From NCBI GenBank assembly GCA_011774835.1, contig JAACAK010000051.1:21019-69415 (forward strand): a stretch of 48,397 nt of DNA, given 5' to 3'. Shown here in pieces: positions 42,675 through 48,397 of this stretch (its first letter is position 1; every line of letters starts with the position of its first letter). The DNA is from Candidatus Kutchimonas denitrificans (GTDB lineage Bacteria > Gemmatimonadota > Gemmatimonadetes > Palauibacterales > KS3-K002). The notes below the pieces were generated by a model. It was not told where the DNA came from and did no database searches. It saw only the letters and a program-made list of their open reading frames with translations. Position numbers and translations under genes: made by a program.

Positions 42675-43857
42675 CGCCCGCGACGTGGTGGTGGTGGGCG
42701 GCGGAATCAACGGGGTGGGCGTGGCGCAGGCGGCCGCGGCGGCGGGCCACTCGGTGCGGCTCCTCGAGAAGCAGGCGCTGGCCGCCGGCACGTCGAGCAA
42801 GTCGAGCAAGCTGATCCATGGCGGCCTCCGCTACCTGGAGAGCTACGAGTTCTCGCTGGTCCACGAGAGCCTCGACGAACGGGCCCGGCTGCTGCGGCTG
42901 GCGCCGGACCTGGTGTGCCTCGAGCGGTTCCACATCCCCATCTATTCGGACACGCGCCGCCGGCCGTGGCTGGTGCGGATCGGTCTGTCCCTCTACGCGC
43001 TGTTGGGTGGCCTGCGCAAGGAGGTCCGATTCACCAGCCTGCCGCGCTCACGCTGGGACGAGCTCGACGGGCTGGTCACCGACGACCTCGACGCGGTCTT
43101 CCAGTACCACGATGCCCAGACCGACGACGCGGCGCTGACCGCGGCGGTCATGAACTCGGCCGTCGACCTGGGCGCCGAGCTGGCGATGCCGGCGGAGCTG
43201 ACGGGCGCCGAGTTGACCGACGGCGGCTGCCTCGTGCACTACGTGGAGAACGGGGCCGAGCGAAGCTGCGAGGCCCGGGTGCTGGTGAACGCCGCCGGCC
43301 CGTGGGTCAACCGGGTGTTGGGCCGGATCCAGCCCGCGCCGCCGAAAGAACAGATCGATCTGGTGCAGGGCAGCCACCTGGTGGTGCGCGGCCAAGTGGA
43401 ACGCGGCATCTACTACGTCGAGTCGCCCCGTGACGGGCGCGCGATCTTCGTCATGCCGTGGAAAGGGGCGACGATGGTGGGCACCACCGAGACCAAGTTC
43501 CGGGGCGATCCGGACGAGGTCGAGCCGCTGGACGCGGAGAAGAACTACCTGATCCGCGTGCTGGGCCGCTACTTCCCGCGCTACGCGGCCGACGCGCCCG
43601 ACGCGGTCATCGACGCCTTCGCCGGGCTGCGGGTCCTGCCGGCGGGTCCGGGGCACGCCTTCCATCGGACCCGGGAGGTGATCCTGCACCCGGACCGGGA
43701 GAAGAAGGAGGGTCCGCCGCGGGTGCTTACCATCTACGGCGGCAAGCTGACGTCGTATCGGGCGACCGCGGAGAAGGTGATGGAGCGGATCGCGGCCGGG
43801 CTGCCGGATCGGGAGGCGGCCGCGGATACGAAGGAGCTGCGGCTCAGGGCGCCGTGA
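42667..43857 (+). CDS. GlpD-like FAD-dependent glycerol-3-phosphate dehydrogenase (short form)
   Basis: A 396-residue flavoprotein with the FAD motif VVVVGGGINGVGVAQAAA (7-24), the GlpD signature SSKSSKLIHGGLRYLESYEF, VLVNAAGPWVN and the C-terminal GGKLTSYRATAEKVM. It should oxidise glycerol-3-phosphate to dihydroxyacetone phosphate, passing electrons to quinone. It ends soon after the GGKLTSYR motif and lacks the ~120-residue C-terminal helical domain of canonical GlpD, so it is a short form or an acceptor variant. The coding sequence is intact up to its stop. It is translationally linked to the phosphodiesterase. Confidence 0.88.
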   Translation: MTDARDVVVVGGGINGVGVAQAAAAAGHSVRLLEKQALAAGTSSKSSKLIHGGLRYLESYEFSLVHESLDERARLLRLAPDLVCLERFHIPIYSDTRRRPWLVRIGLSLYALLGGLRKEVRFTSLPRSRWDELDGLVTDDLDAVFQYHDAQTDDAALTAAVMNSAVDLGAELAMPAELTGAELTDGGCLVHYVENGAERSCEARVLVNAAGPWVNRVLGRIQPAPPKEQIDLVQGSHLVVRGQVERGIYYVESPRDGRAIFVMPWKGATMVGTTETKFRGDPDEVEPLDAEKNYLIRVLGRYFPRYAADAPDAVIDAFAGLRVLPAGPGHAFHRTREVILHPDREKKEGPPRVLTIYGGKLTSYRATAEKVMERIAAGLPDREAAADTKELRLRAP

Positions 43858-43862
43858 GAGGC

Positions 43863-43940
43863 GTGAATGTTCAATTCACCAATGGTCGATGACCAAGGTG
43901 AATTTTCAATGTTCACAGCCAATTTCCAATTCTCGAATTG
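43863..43940. repeat. Small type A inverted repeat after glpD-like gene
   Basis: GTGAATGTTCAATTCACC followed by AATGGTC (43863-43887) is mirrored, with one gap, by 43891-43916 around a GAT loop. A second dyad, CAATTC-TC-GAATTG, follows at 43927-43940. The units are the same GTGAACATT/TTGAAAAT class as at 414-567 and 41.3-41.8 kb. It starts six bases after the GlpD-like stop and lies between two convergent genes. Confidence 0.75.
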
Positions 43941-43955
43941 TGATGGGACGGCGGG

Positions 43956-44594
43956 TCAGCGTTCGTAAAGGACGACCTGCCAAGTCAGCGTGTTGGCGTG
44001 GTAGATCCGTTGGAAGCCGGAGTCGCGGATCATGGCGTCGACGGCGTGAGTGGGGTGGGTGAACACGCGGAACGGATTGCGGATCAGCCAGAGGAAAACG
44101 TTGAGGAAGCGGTTACCGGCCCGGGTCAGCCAGGTGTAGCGCGGGTAGACCAGCCCGTACAGCCGGCGCGCCTTCGCGGTCGACCGATCGACCAGCGACT
44201 CGAAGTCGTGGTAGCAGCAGATCACCCGGTCCAGCGTCACGATGTCCGCCGGCGCCAGATCGTCGGCCAGCTCGACGAAGTCGCCGTGGCGTTGGGTCAT
44301 GCGGTCGCGGTGGCCGCGCCGCTCGGCTTCCTGCTCGACCAGCTCCAGGTAGGCGGACGCGGCGTCGGCGCCCGTCGCCCGCCCGGCCCCGGACTCCAGC
44401 AGTTCGTGCTGAATCGCCCCCACGCCGCCGCCGATATCGAGGAGCGTCGCGCCCTCTACCCCCCGGGCCTTGATCGCGTCGATCAGCCAGCGCGTGGTCT
44501 TCCGCGGGCCCGAGCGCTGATAGCTCCGCAGCTCGCGCTTCACCCAGAACCCGCTGAAGAAGCTCTCCGCTCCCTCGCACTGCCGACAACCCAA
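43956..44594 (-). CDS. Class I SAM-dependent methyltransferase
   Basis: A 212-residue methyltransferase. The SAM-binding motif I is LLDIGGGVGAIQHELLESGA, followed by an acidic end of strand 2 (GADAAS) and the motif-IV-like DIVTLDRVICCYHDFESLV. A Cys-x-x-Cys pair lies at the extreme N-terminus (MGCRQC) and is unusual but could be a metal or structural site. The CCYHDFE segment recalls O-methyltransferases of the BchM/magnesium-protoporphyrin type, but no pigment genes are present, so the substrate is unknown. The start is TTG 44594. It follows the GNAT gene after 38 bases. Confidence 0.85.
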   Translation of the reverse strand: MGCRQCEGAESFFSGFWVKRELRSYQRSGPRKTTRWLIDAIKARGVEGATLLDIGGGVGAIQHELLESGAGRATGADAASAYLELVEQEAERRGHRDRMTQRHGDFVELADDLAPADIVTLDRVICCYHDFESLVDRSTAKARRLYGLVYPRYTWLTRAGNRFLNVFLWLIRNPFRVFTHPTHAVDAMIRDSGFQRIYHANTLTWQVVLYER

Positions 44595-44632
44595 TCGCGA
44601 TATCTCTCCCTGGTTTCTTCTACTCCCACGCC

Positions 44633-45118
44633 CTACTCCCCACTATCTATCGCGTAGACCAGCAGCGGCAAGTCGCGCCCCGGCCGCGCCTGCGACGGGA
44701 CCAGGCCGATCCGCTCCGCGCCCAGCTTGCGATAGAAGCCCTCGGCGTTCGGGTCGCTCTGGATCAGGAACCGCCGGTGGCCGCGTGCCCTGGCGCGCTC
44801 GACGGCGTCGTCCCACAGCTGGCGACCGACGCCCCGGCCGATCGCCGGGGGGTCGACAAAGAAGTGGCACAGCTCGATCTCCGACTTCCACGGCACCAGC
44901 GAGTAGAAGCCCACGATGCGGCCGCCGTTCTCCAGCACGTAGACGTCCTGCTGCTCGATCAGCTCGGGCGTCAGCGTGAGCTCGGGTCGACACGCCTCCA
45001 GAAACTCGGCGTCGTAGCCCCAGTGCGCCTTGGAGCGCAGTGCCAGTTCCGACAGCTCCGCCGCTTCCGCCGCCCGCGCGCGCCGCACGCCGCCAACCTC
45101 TGCGGTCGCCTCACCCAT
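44633..45118 (-). CDS. GNAT family N-acetyltransferase
   Basis: A 161-residue GNAT acetyltransferase. The acetyl-CoA motif is IGRGVGRQLWDDAVERARARGHRRF with the preceding strand ELCHFFVDPPA, and the conserved DPNAEGFYRKLGAERIGL closes the fold, as in small-molecule acetyltransferases. The substrate is unknown. ATG 45118 is selected because GGGAGG lies four bases upstream; an earlier start at 45178 would run into the repeat next to recX. It precedes the methyltransferase. Confidence 0.87.
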   Translation of the reverse strand: MGEATAEVGGVRRARAAEAAELSELALRSKAHWGYDAEFLEACRPELTLTPELIEQQDVYVLENGGRIVGFYSLVPWKSEIELCHFFVDPPAIGRGVGRQLWDDAVERARARGHRRFLIQSDPNAEGFYRKLGAERIGLVPSQARPGRDLPLLVYAIDSGE

Positions 45119-45175
45119 CCGGCCTCCCACGCTTCGTTCGATCGCCGATCCCTTGCATGCGCCCAGCAGCGAGTT

Positions 45176-45237
45176 CAACGATTCAATGACCAGGTCCCGA
45201 CGATCGTTGACCTTTGACGATTGATCATCGATCGTTC
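45176..45237. repeat. Degenerate repeat overlapping the recX 3' end
   Basis: The region is composed of decayed units around GATCGTT/AACGATC and TTGACCT/TCAATGA, with weak inverted symmetry. It crosses the recX stop (45225-45227), so the last few codons of recX are repeat-derived in appearance. The pattern is less regular than in the other copies. Confidence 0.4.
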
Positions 45238-45749
45238 GCCCGCCCGTTCCTCGGCAGCAACGCGTCCACGACTTCCCGGATGACCCGCGGGCCGAAGCCG
45301 CGCCGGTGTAGATGCTCGCGCAGCCGCCGGCGCCGCACGTCCTGCGGCTCGTCCCGGACCCGCAGCGACATCGCCTTCCGCTCGCCGACCCGCCAGGCCA
45401 TCGCCTCCTCGTCGATCCCCTCCTCGGCCAGCGTCGCCTCGATGTGCGGGATCGCCTCGTCCCGCGGGATGCCTTTCACGTACAGCTCGCTGGCCATCCG
45501 GCGAACGCCCATGGGCCGATGGGCGACCCGGTCCCGGACGTAGGCGCCGATGAAAGCGACGTCATCGACCAGCCCGACGTTCTCGAGGCGTCCCATGGCG
45601 CCTTCGACCGTTTCCTCATCGAAGCCACGCTCGAGCAGCTTGCGCCGGACCTCCAGGCGGGTCCGCTGTCTGTAGGATAGGTAGTTGAGGGCCGCGTCGA
45701 TCGCGCGTGCAGCCGTCTCCTCGGGCGTTTCCGCTGGGGGTTCCGCCAT
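45225..45749 (-). CDS. recX: Regulatory protein RecX
   Basis: A 174-residue RecX, an inhibitor of RecA filament growth. It shows the three-helix repeat pattern of the family: AIDAALNYLSYRQRTRLEVRRKLLERGFDEETVEGAMGRLENVGLVDD, then a MGVRRMASELYVKGIPRDEAI repeat, and a C-terminal VRRRRLREHLHRRGFGPRVIREVV repeat. It is downstream of recA, the common arrangement, but separated by a strong octamer hairpin that could limit read-through from recA. The C-terminal residues after LLPRNG lie in a degenerate repeat. Confidence 0.93.
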   Translation of the reverse strand: MAEPPAETPEETAARAIDAALNYLSYRQRTRLEVRRKLLERGFDEETVEGAMGRLENVGLVDDVAFIGAYVRDRVAHRPMGVRRMASELYVKGIPRDEAIPHIEATLAEEGIDEEAMAWRVGERKAMSLRVRDEPQDVRRRRLREHLHRRGFGPRVIREVVDALLPRNGRANDR

Positions 45750-45757
45750 CGCTTATT

Positions 45758-45908
45758 GGTTGGTGATGCGCGCTTAATGGGTTAGTTCACGAGTGCGTTA
45801 GTTCGTTAGTACGTTAGTACCTTAGTTGCTTCTTGGGCTGAATTCGCGTTCCAGGACCAACCCACTAACGCACTAACGCACTAACGCACCAACCCACCAA
45901 CTCACCAG
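45758..45908. repeat. Octamer inverted repeat between recA and recX
   Basis: The left arm (to about 45830) contains repeated GCGTTAGT, GTTAGTAC and GTTAGTTC units. The right arm (about 45857-45908) is the complementary CACTAACG series (ACTAACGC three times), then decayed CACCAACC and CACCAACT units. The loop is about 26 bases (TTGGGCTGAATTCGCGTTCCAGGACC region). The right arm ends four bases from the recA stop. E. coli has an attenuating terminator between recA and recX; this may be a functional analogue. Confidence 0.85.
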
Positions 45909-45911
45909 CCC

Positions 45912-46967
45912 TTACTCCTCGTCCTCCGCGTCTTCCTCTTCACCCGCCGCCGACCCCGACGCCTTCACCAGCCCCAGGCTCTCGCGGACTTTCTGCTCCA
46001 CCTCTTCGGTGATGTCGGCGTTCTCCTTCAGGAACGACTTCGCGTTCTCGCGGCCCTGGCCGATCCGCTGGTCGCCGTAGGAGAACCAGGCGCCCGACTT
46101 CTTCACGATGTCGTGCTCGGCGGCCAGGTCGACCAGCTCGCCGTAGCGGGAGATCCCCTCGCCGAACATGATGTCGAACTCGGCCTGGCGGAACGGCGGC
46201 GCGCACTTGTTCTTGACCACCTTGACCCGGGTCCGGTTGCCGACCTGATCGGTCCCGTCCTTGATCGACGCGATCCGCCGGATGTCGAGGCGGAGCGACG
46301 CGTAGAACTTGAGGGCCCGGCCGCCCGGCTGGGTCTCCGGGTTGCCGAACATGACGCCGATCTTCTCGCGGATCTGGTTGGTGAAGACCACCGCGGTCTT
46401 CGAGCGGTTGATGGCGCCGGTCACCTTGCGCAGCGCCTGCGACATGAGGCGCGCCTGCAGGCCGACGTGCGAGGCGCCCATCTCGCCTTCGATCTCGGCC
46501 CGGGGCACCAGCGCCGCCACCGAGTCGATCACCACCACGTCGACGGCGCCGCTGCGGACCAGCACCTCGGCGATCTCCAGCGCCTGCTCGCCGGTGTCCG
46601 GCTGCGAGACCAGCAGGTTCTCGATGTCGACGCCCAGCTTCTCGGCGTAGGTGATGTCGAGGGCGTGCTCGGCGTCGATGAACGCCGCCACGCCGCCCGC
46701 TTTCTGGGCGTTGGCGATGATGTGGAGCGTGAGGGTCGTCTTCCCCGACGCTTCGGGCCCGTAGATCTCGGTCACCCGGCCCCGGGGGATGCCGCCGATG
46801 CCGGTCATGGCGTCCAGCGTGATGGACCCGGTGGGGATCGCCTCGACGGTGACCCGGGCGCCCTCGGAGCCCATCCGCATGATCGCGCCCTTGCCGTGCT
46901 GCCGCTCCACGAGGGAGATCGCGACGTTCAGCGCCTTCTTTCTCTCTTCACTGAGCTCTGCAGCCAT
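45912..46967 (-). CDS. recA: Recombinase RecA
   Basis: A 351-residue RecA. It has the Walker A motif GPEASGKTT (70-78), Walker B-type [21 protein letters not shown], the L1 region [49 protein letters not shown], and an acidic C-terminal tail (EEEDAEDEE). The MAW motif and L2 loop segments are intact. The ribosome binding site AGGAGGAG is five bases before ATG. A one-armed heptamer array lies 17 bases upstream of the start, in the likely leader. I see no convincing LexA box of either common consensus in the 119 bases before it. Confidence 0.98.
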   Translation of the reverse strand: MAAELSEERKKALNVAISLVERQHGKGAIMRMGSEGARVTVEAIPTGSITLDAMTGIGGIPRGRVTEIYGPEASGKTTLTLHIIANAQKAGGVAAFIDAEHALDITYAEKLGVDIENLLVSQPDTGEQALEIAEVLVRSGAVDVVVIDSVAALVPRAEIEGEMGASHVGLQARLMSQALRKVTGAINRSKTAVVFTNQIREKIGVMFGNPETQPGGRALKFYASLRLDIRRIASIKDGTDQVGNRTRVKVVKNKCAPPFRQAEFDIMFGEGISRYGELVDLAAEHDIVKKSGAWFSYGDQRIGQGRENAKSFLKENADITEEVEQKVRESLGLVKASGSAAGEEEDAEDEE

Positions 46968-46983
46968 TTCTCCTCCTGAAGAA

Positions 46984-47023
46984 CTTGAGCGTTGGACGTC
47001 GGATGTTGGACGTTGGACGTTTT
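46984..47023. repeat. One-armed heptamer repeat in the recA leader
   Basis: Units read TTGAGCG, TTGGACG, TCGGATG, TTGGACG, TTGGACG and TTTTGCT. They belong to the same heptamer class as the copies at 16.9 and 22.5 kb, but no inverted partner is present. The array lies between the recA ribosome binding site and the ltaE stop (63 bases away). Confidence 0.7.
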
Positions 47024-47086
47024 GCTGGACTCACCCGTTCCACCCGCGCCACACTAGCCACCCGTGGTCAAAGGATTATCAACACG

Positions 47087-48124
47087 CTACCGATCCGCTA
47101 GCTCGGCGAACGCGGCACACGCCCGCTCGATCCCGGCGTCGTCGACGTCGAGGTGCGCCACCGCCCGCAGCCGCCTGGGGCCGGTGGGCAGCAGCCACAC
47201 GCCGCGCTCGGCCAGGAAGCCCACGATGTCGTCCGGCGACACGTCGTCCCGCTCCACGTCGATCATGATGATGTTCGTGTCCGGCGGAACGACCCGGAAC
47301 CCGTCCAGACCGTCGACGTGCTCCGCCAGCCGCCGGGCCCGGGCATGGTCGTCGGCGATCCGGTCGAGGTTGTGCTCCAGGGCGAAGAGGGCCGCCGCCG
47401 CCAGGATGCCCACCTGCCGCATGCCGCCGCCCAGCCGCTTCCGCCACCGGTGCGCCCGGCCCATCGCCTCCGTCGTGCCCGCCAGCGCCGAGCCGATCGG
47501 CGCGCCCAGCCCTTTCGAGAACGAGACCATCACCGTATCGGCCGGCGCCGCCAGCTCCGCCGGCGTCTCGCCCGCGGCCGCCGCCGCGTTCCACAGCCGC
47601 GCCCCGTCCAGGTGGAGCGGGAGTCCGTGCTCGTCCGCCAGGTCGCGCAGACCCTTCAGAGTTTCCAGCGGCATCAACTTGCCGCCTGCCATGTTGTGGG
47701 TGTTCTCGGCACAGATGAGCGTCGTGCTCATCAGGTGCGGGTTCTCCGGCCGCACGAAAGGACGGGCGAGCTCCGCCGTCAGCACCCCGTCCGCCGTCGG
47801 CACCGGCCGCAGCTGTACGCCCGACCATGCCGCCGCACCCGCGAACTCGTAGTGGAGCACGTGGGCGTTCGCCTCGCAGATCGCCTCGCTCCCCGGCCGC
47901 GTATGCAGCAGGACCGCCGTCTGGTTCGCCTGCGTGCCGCTGGGGAAGAAGAGCGACGCCTCCTTGCCCAGCAGCTCCGCCAGCCGCTCCTGCAGCCGCT
48001 TCACCGTCGGGTCGTCGCCCAGCACGTCGTCACCGACCTCCGCCTCGGCGATGGCCCGGCGCATGTCCGGCGACGGACGCGTGACCGTGTCGCTGCGAAG
48101 GTCGACGATGTCGTTCGCTGTCAT
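47087..48124 (-). CDS. ltaE: Low-specificity L-threonine aldolase
   Basis: A 345-residue PLP-dependent aldolase cleaving L-threonine or allo-threonine to glycine and acetaldehyde. It starts with VDLRSDTVTRPSPDMRRAIAEAEVGDDVLGDDPTVKRL, the family signature, and has FFPSGTQANQTAVLLH, ENTHNMAGGKLMPLE, LHLDGARLWNAA and the PLP-lysine motif VSFSKGLGAPIGSAL. Length is typical (about 340). It is transcribed toward recA, with a 119-base gap holding the one-armed heptamer repeat. No partner gene is beside it. Confidence 0.95.
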   Translation of the reverse strand: MTANDIVDLRSDTVTRPSPDMRRAIAEAEVGDDVLGDDPTVKRLQERLAELLGKEASLFFPSGTQANQTAVLLHTRPGSEAICEANAHVLHYEFAGAAAWSGVQLRPVPTADGVLTAELARPFVRPENPHLMSTTLICAENTHNMAGGKLMPLETLKGLRDLADEHGLPLHLDGARLWNAAAAAGETPAELAAPADTVMVSFSKGLGAPIGSALAGTTEAMGRAHRWRKRLGGGMRQVGILAAAALFALEHNLDRIADDHARARRLAEHVDGLDGFRVVPPDTNIIMIDVERDDVSPDDIVGFLAERGVWLLPTGPRRLRAVAHLDVDDAGIERACAAFAELADR

Positions 48125-48220
48125 CGGATCCCGGATTGCGTGTTTGACGATATGATCGGAGCTCCCATCCCCGAGGGCCCCCGGGCTCCTGGCGCGATCG
48201 AGCGGAATACAGGGATCAAG

Positions 48221-48397
48221 CTACTTCGGGACTTCTTCGGGGTCAAGTGGGGCGGCCTTCTGAGGCCCGCTCCCATCGCTCCGCAGCTCGCCTGCCGCCC
48301 GGGACCAGGCGCGGAGCGCCGTGGCGTCCGACTCGACATCCGCCGGCTCGACCTTGGCGCCGGGCCCCACCACCAGGCGGTGGGCGGGCCATCGCCA
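48221..48397 (-). CDS. C-terminal end of a gene cut by the window edge
   Basis: A 58-codon open frame with coding-like composition runs from the window edge to a TAG at 48221-48223. The visible protein begins WRWPAHRLVVGPGAKVEPAD, includes ALRAWSRAAGELRSD and ends QKAAPLDPEEVPK. Such a tail (a VxxGxP-like strand, then an acidic helix) is similar to the C-termini of lysophospholipid acyltransferases of the PlsC/LpxL-like or DUF374 type, but that is a weak resemblance. Being open at the edge, its start and true identity are not visible. It is followed by 96 bases before ltaE. Confidence 0.55.
   Translation of the reverse strand, partial: WRWPAHRLVVGPGAKVEPADVESDATALRAWSRAAGELRSDGSGPQKAAPLDPEEVPK

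Noticed and set aside
45758-45908. Possible CRISPR array
   Set aside because: Units are only eight bases, contiguous, without spacers, and reverse orientation halfway; no cas genes are present.
414-47023. Repeats as assembly or sequencing artefacts
   Set aside because: Copies differ in unit sequence and length, are imperfect, and flank intact genes in normal order; an artefact would more likely give identical copies.
47070-47080. TTATCAACA resembling a DnaA box near ltaE/recA
   Set aside because: A single 9-mer with one mismatch, no cluster and no dnaA/dnaN/gyr genes; not evidence of an origin.
46968-47086. LexA (SOS) box upstream of recA
   Set aside because: Neither CTGT-N8-ACAG nor GAAC-N4-GTTC is present in the gap; the nearest partial matches lack one half.
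48121-48339. 72-codon minus-strand frame upstream of ltaE
   Set aside because: It overlaps the better supported 3' end of a gene running in from the window edge in another frame, and has no ribosome binding site or family resemblance.

Overview
This is a GC-rich (roughly two-thirds G+C) bacterial chromosome segment, densely coded and mostly on the minus strand. The gene content is Gram-negative and largely core: ribosomal proteins bS6, bS18, bL9 and bL25, SMC, AlaRS, RecA/RecX, Prs, YchF, HflX, IspE, PdxJ, CCA-adding enzyme and RarA. A K+-dependent type membrane pyrophosphatase, a peptidase/beta-propeller/Omp85-type barrel fusion, a pqqL-like M16 protease and frequent SPOR and TolB-like propeller modules suggest Gemmatimonadota or a relative. 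That assignment is an inference from gene style, not a database result. I see no phage, integrase, insertion sequence or CRISPR array.

Layout. 1-5 kb: yraN, an RNase Z-like hydrolase and smc. 4.8-11.6 kb: two SPOR proteins, the giant peptidase-barrel protein and rsfS. 11.7-15.6 kb: a DAK2-DegV fusion behind the rpsF-rpsR-DUF2232-rplI ribosomal operon. 15.7-21.4 kb: ychF, hppA, and prs-rplY-pth. 21.5-23.9 kb: a short stretch with plus-strand genes (a Ca2+/Na+ antiporter and an exported JAMM-like protein) around a minus-strand tRNA-Gln(UUG). 23.9-30.2 kb: hflX - DUF2520 protein - pdxJ - degenerate HPt protein - flippase-like membrane protein - ispE, tightly packed. 30.4-38.2 kb: alaS - small protein - CpsB-type phosphatase - gmhA - SDR - cca - rarA. 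38.4-43.9 kb: a plus-strand M16 protease, a small four-helix-bundle (S23/IVP-like) gene on the opposite strand, then a glycerophosphodiesterase and a GlpD-like dehydrogenase. 44-48.4 kb: a methyltransferase, a GNAT acetyltransferase, recX, recA, a threonine aldolase and the 3' end of one more gene cut by the window edge.

The most interesting signal is not a conventional gene. About ten intergenic gaps hold imperfect short tandem repeats (6-, 7- or 8-base units, or an AT-rich TTGAAAAT/GTGAACATT pattern), most of them arranged as long inverted repeats that would fold into hairpins with stems of 20-75 bp. Nearly all sit within about 25 bases downstream of a stop codon, and the two clearly divergent promoter gaps lack them. 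One copy (41286-41815) carries the S23/IVP-like gene exactly between inverted arms matching at 28 of 30 bases. Its arm sequence recurs in a gene-less perfect-dyad copy at 414-567. Four-helix-bundle proteins of this family are known from intervening-sequence hairpins in 23S rRNA and from the Avd subunit of diversity-generating retroelements. A hairpin element that moves between gene 3' ends, with the gene-bearing copy supplying the protein and the others being passive relatives, is therefore a reasonable testable hypothesis.

A second theme is start codons. dhaL/degV, pth and hflX each need a near-cognate start (CTG, CTG and probably ATC) to include N-terminal residues conserved in their families, and each has a well-placed Shine-Dalgarno sequence. 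Other notable items are a BY-kinase/MinD-like domain that has lost its P-loop and is fused to SPOR repeats, and a protein of three HPt-like modules that all lack the phosphorylated histidine.
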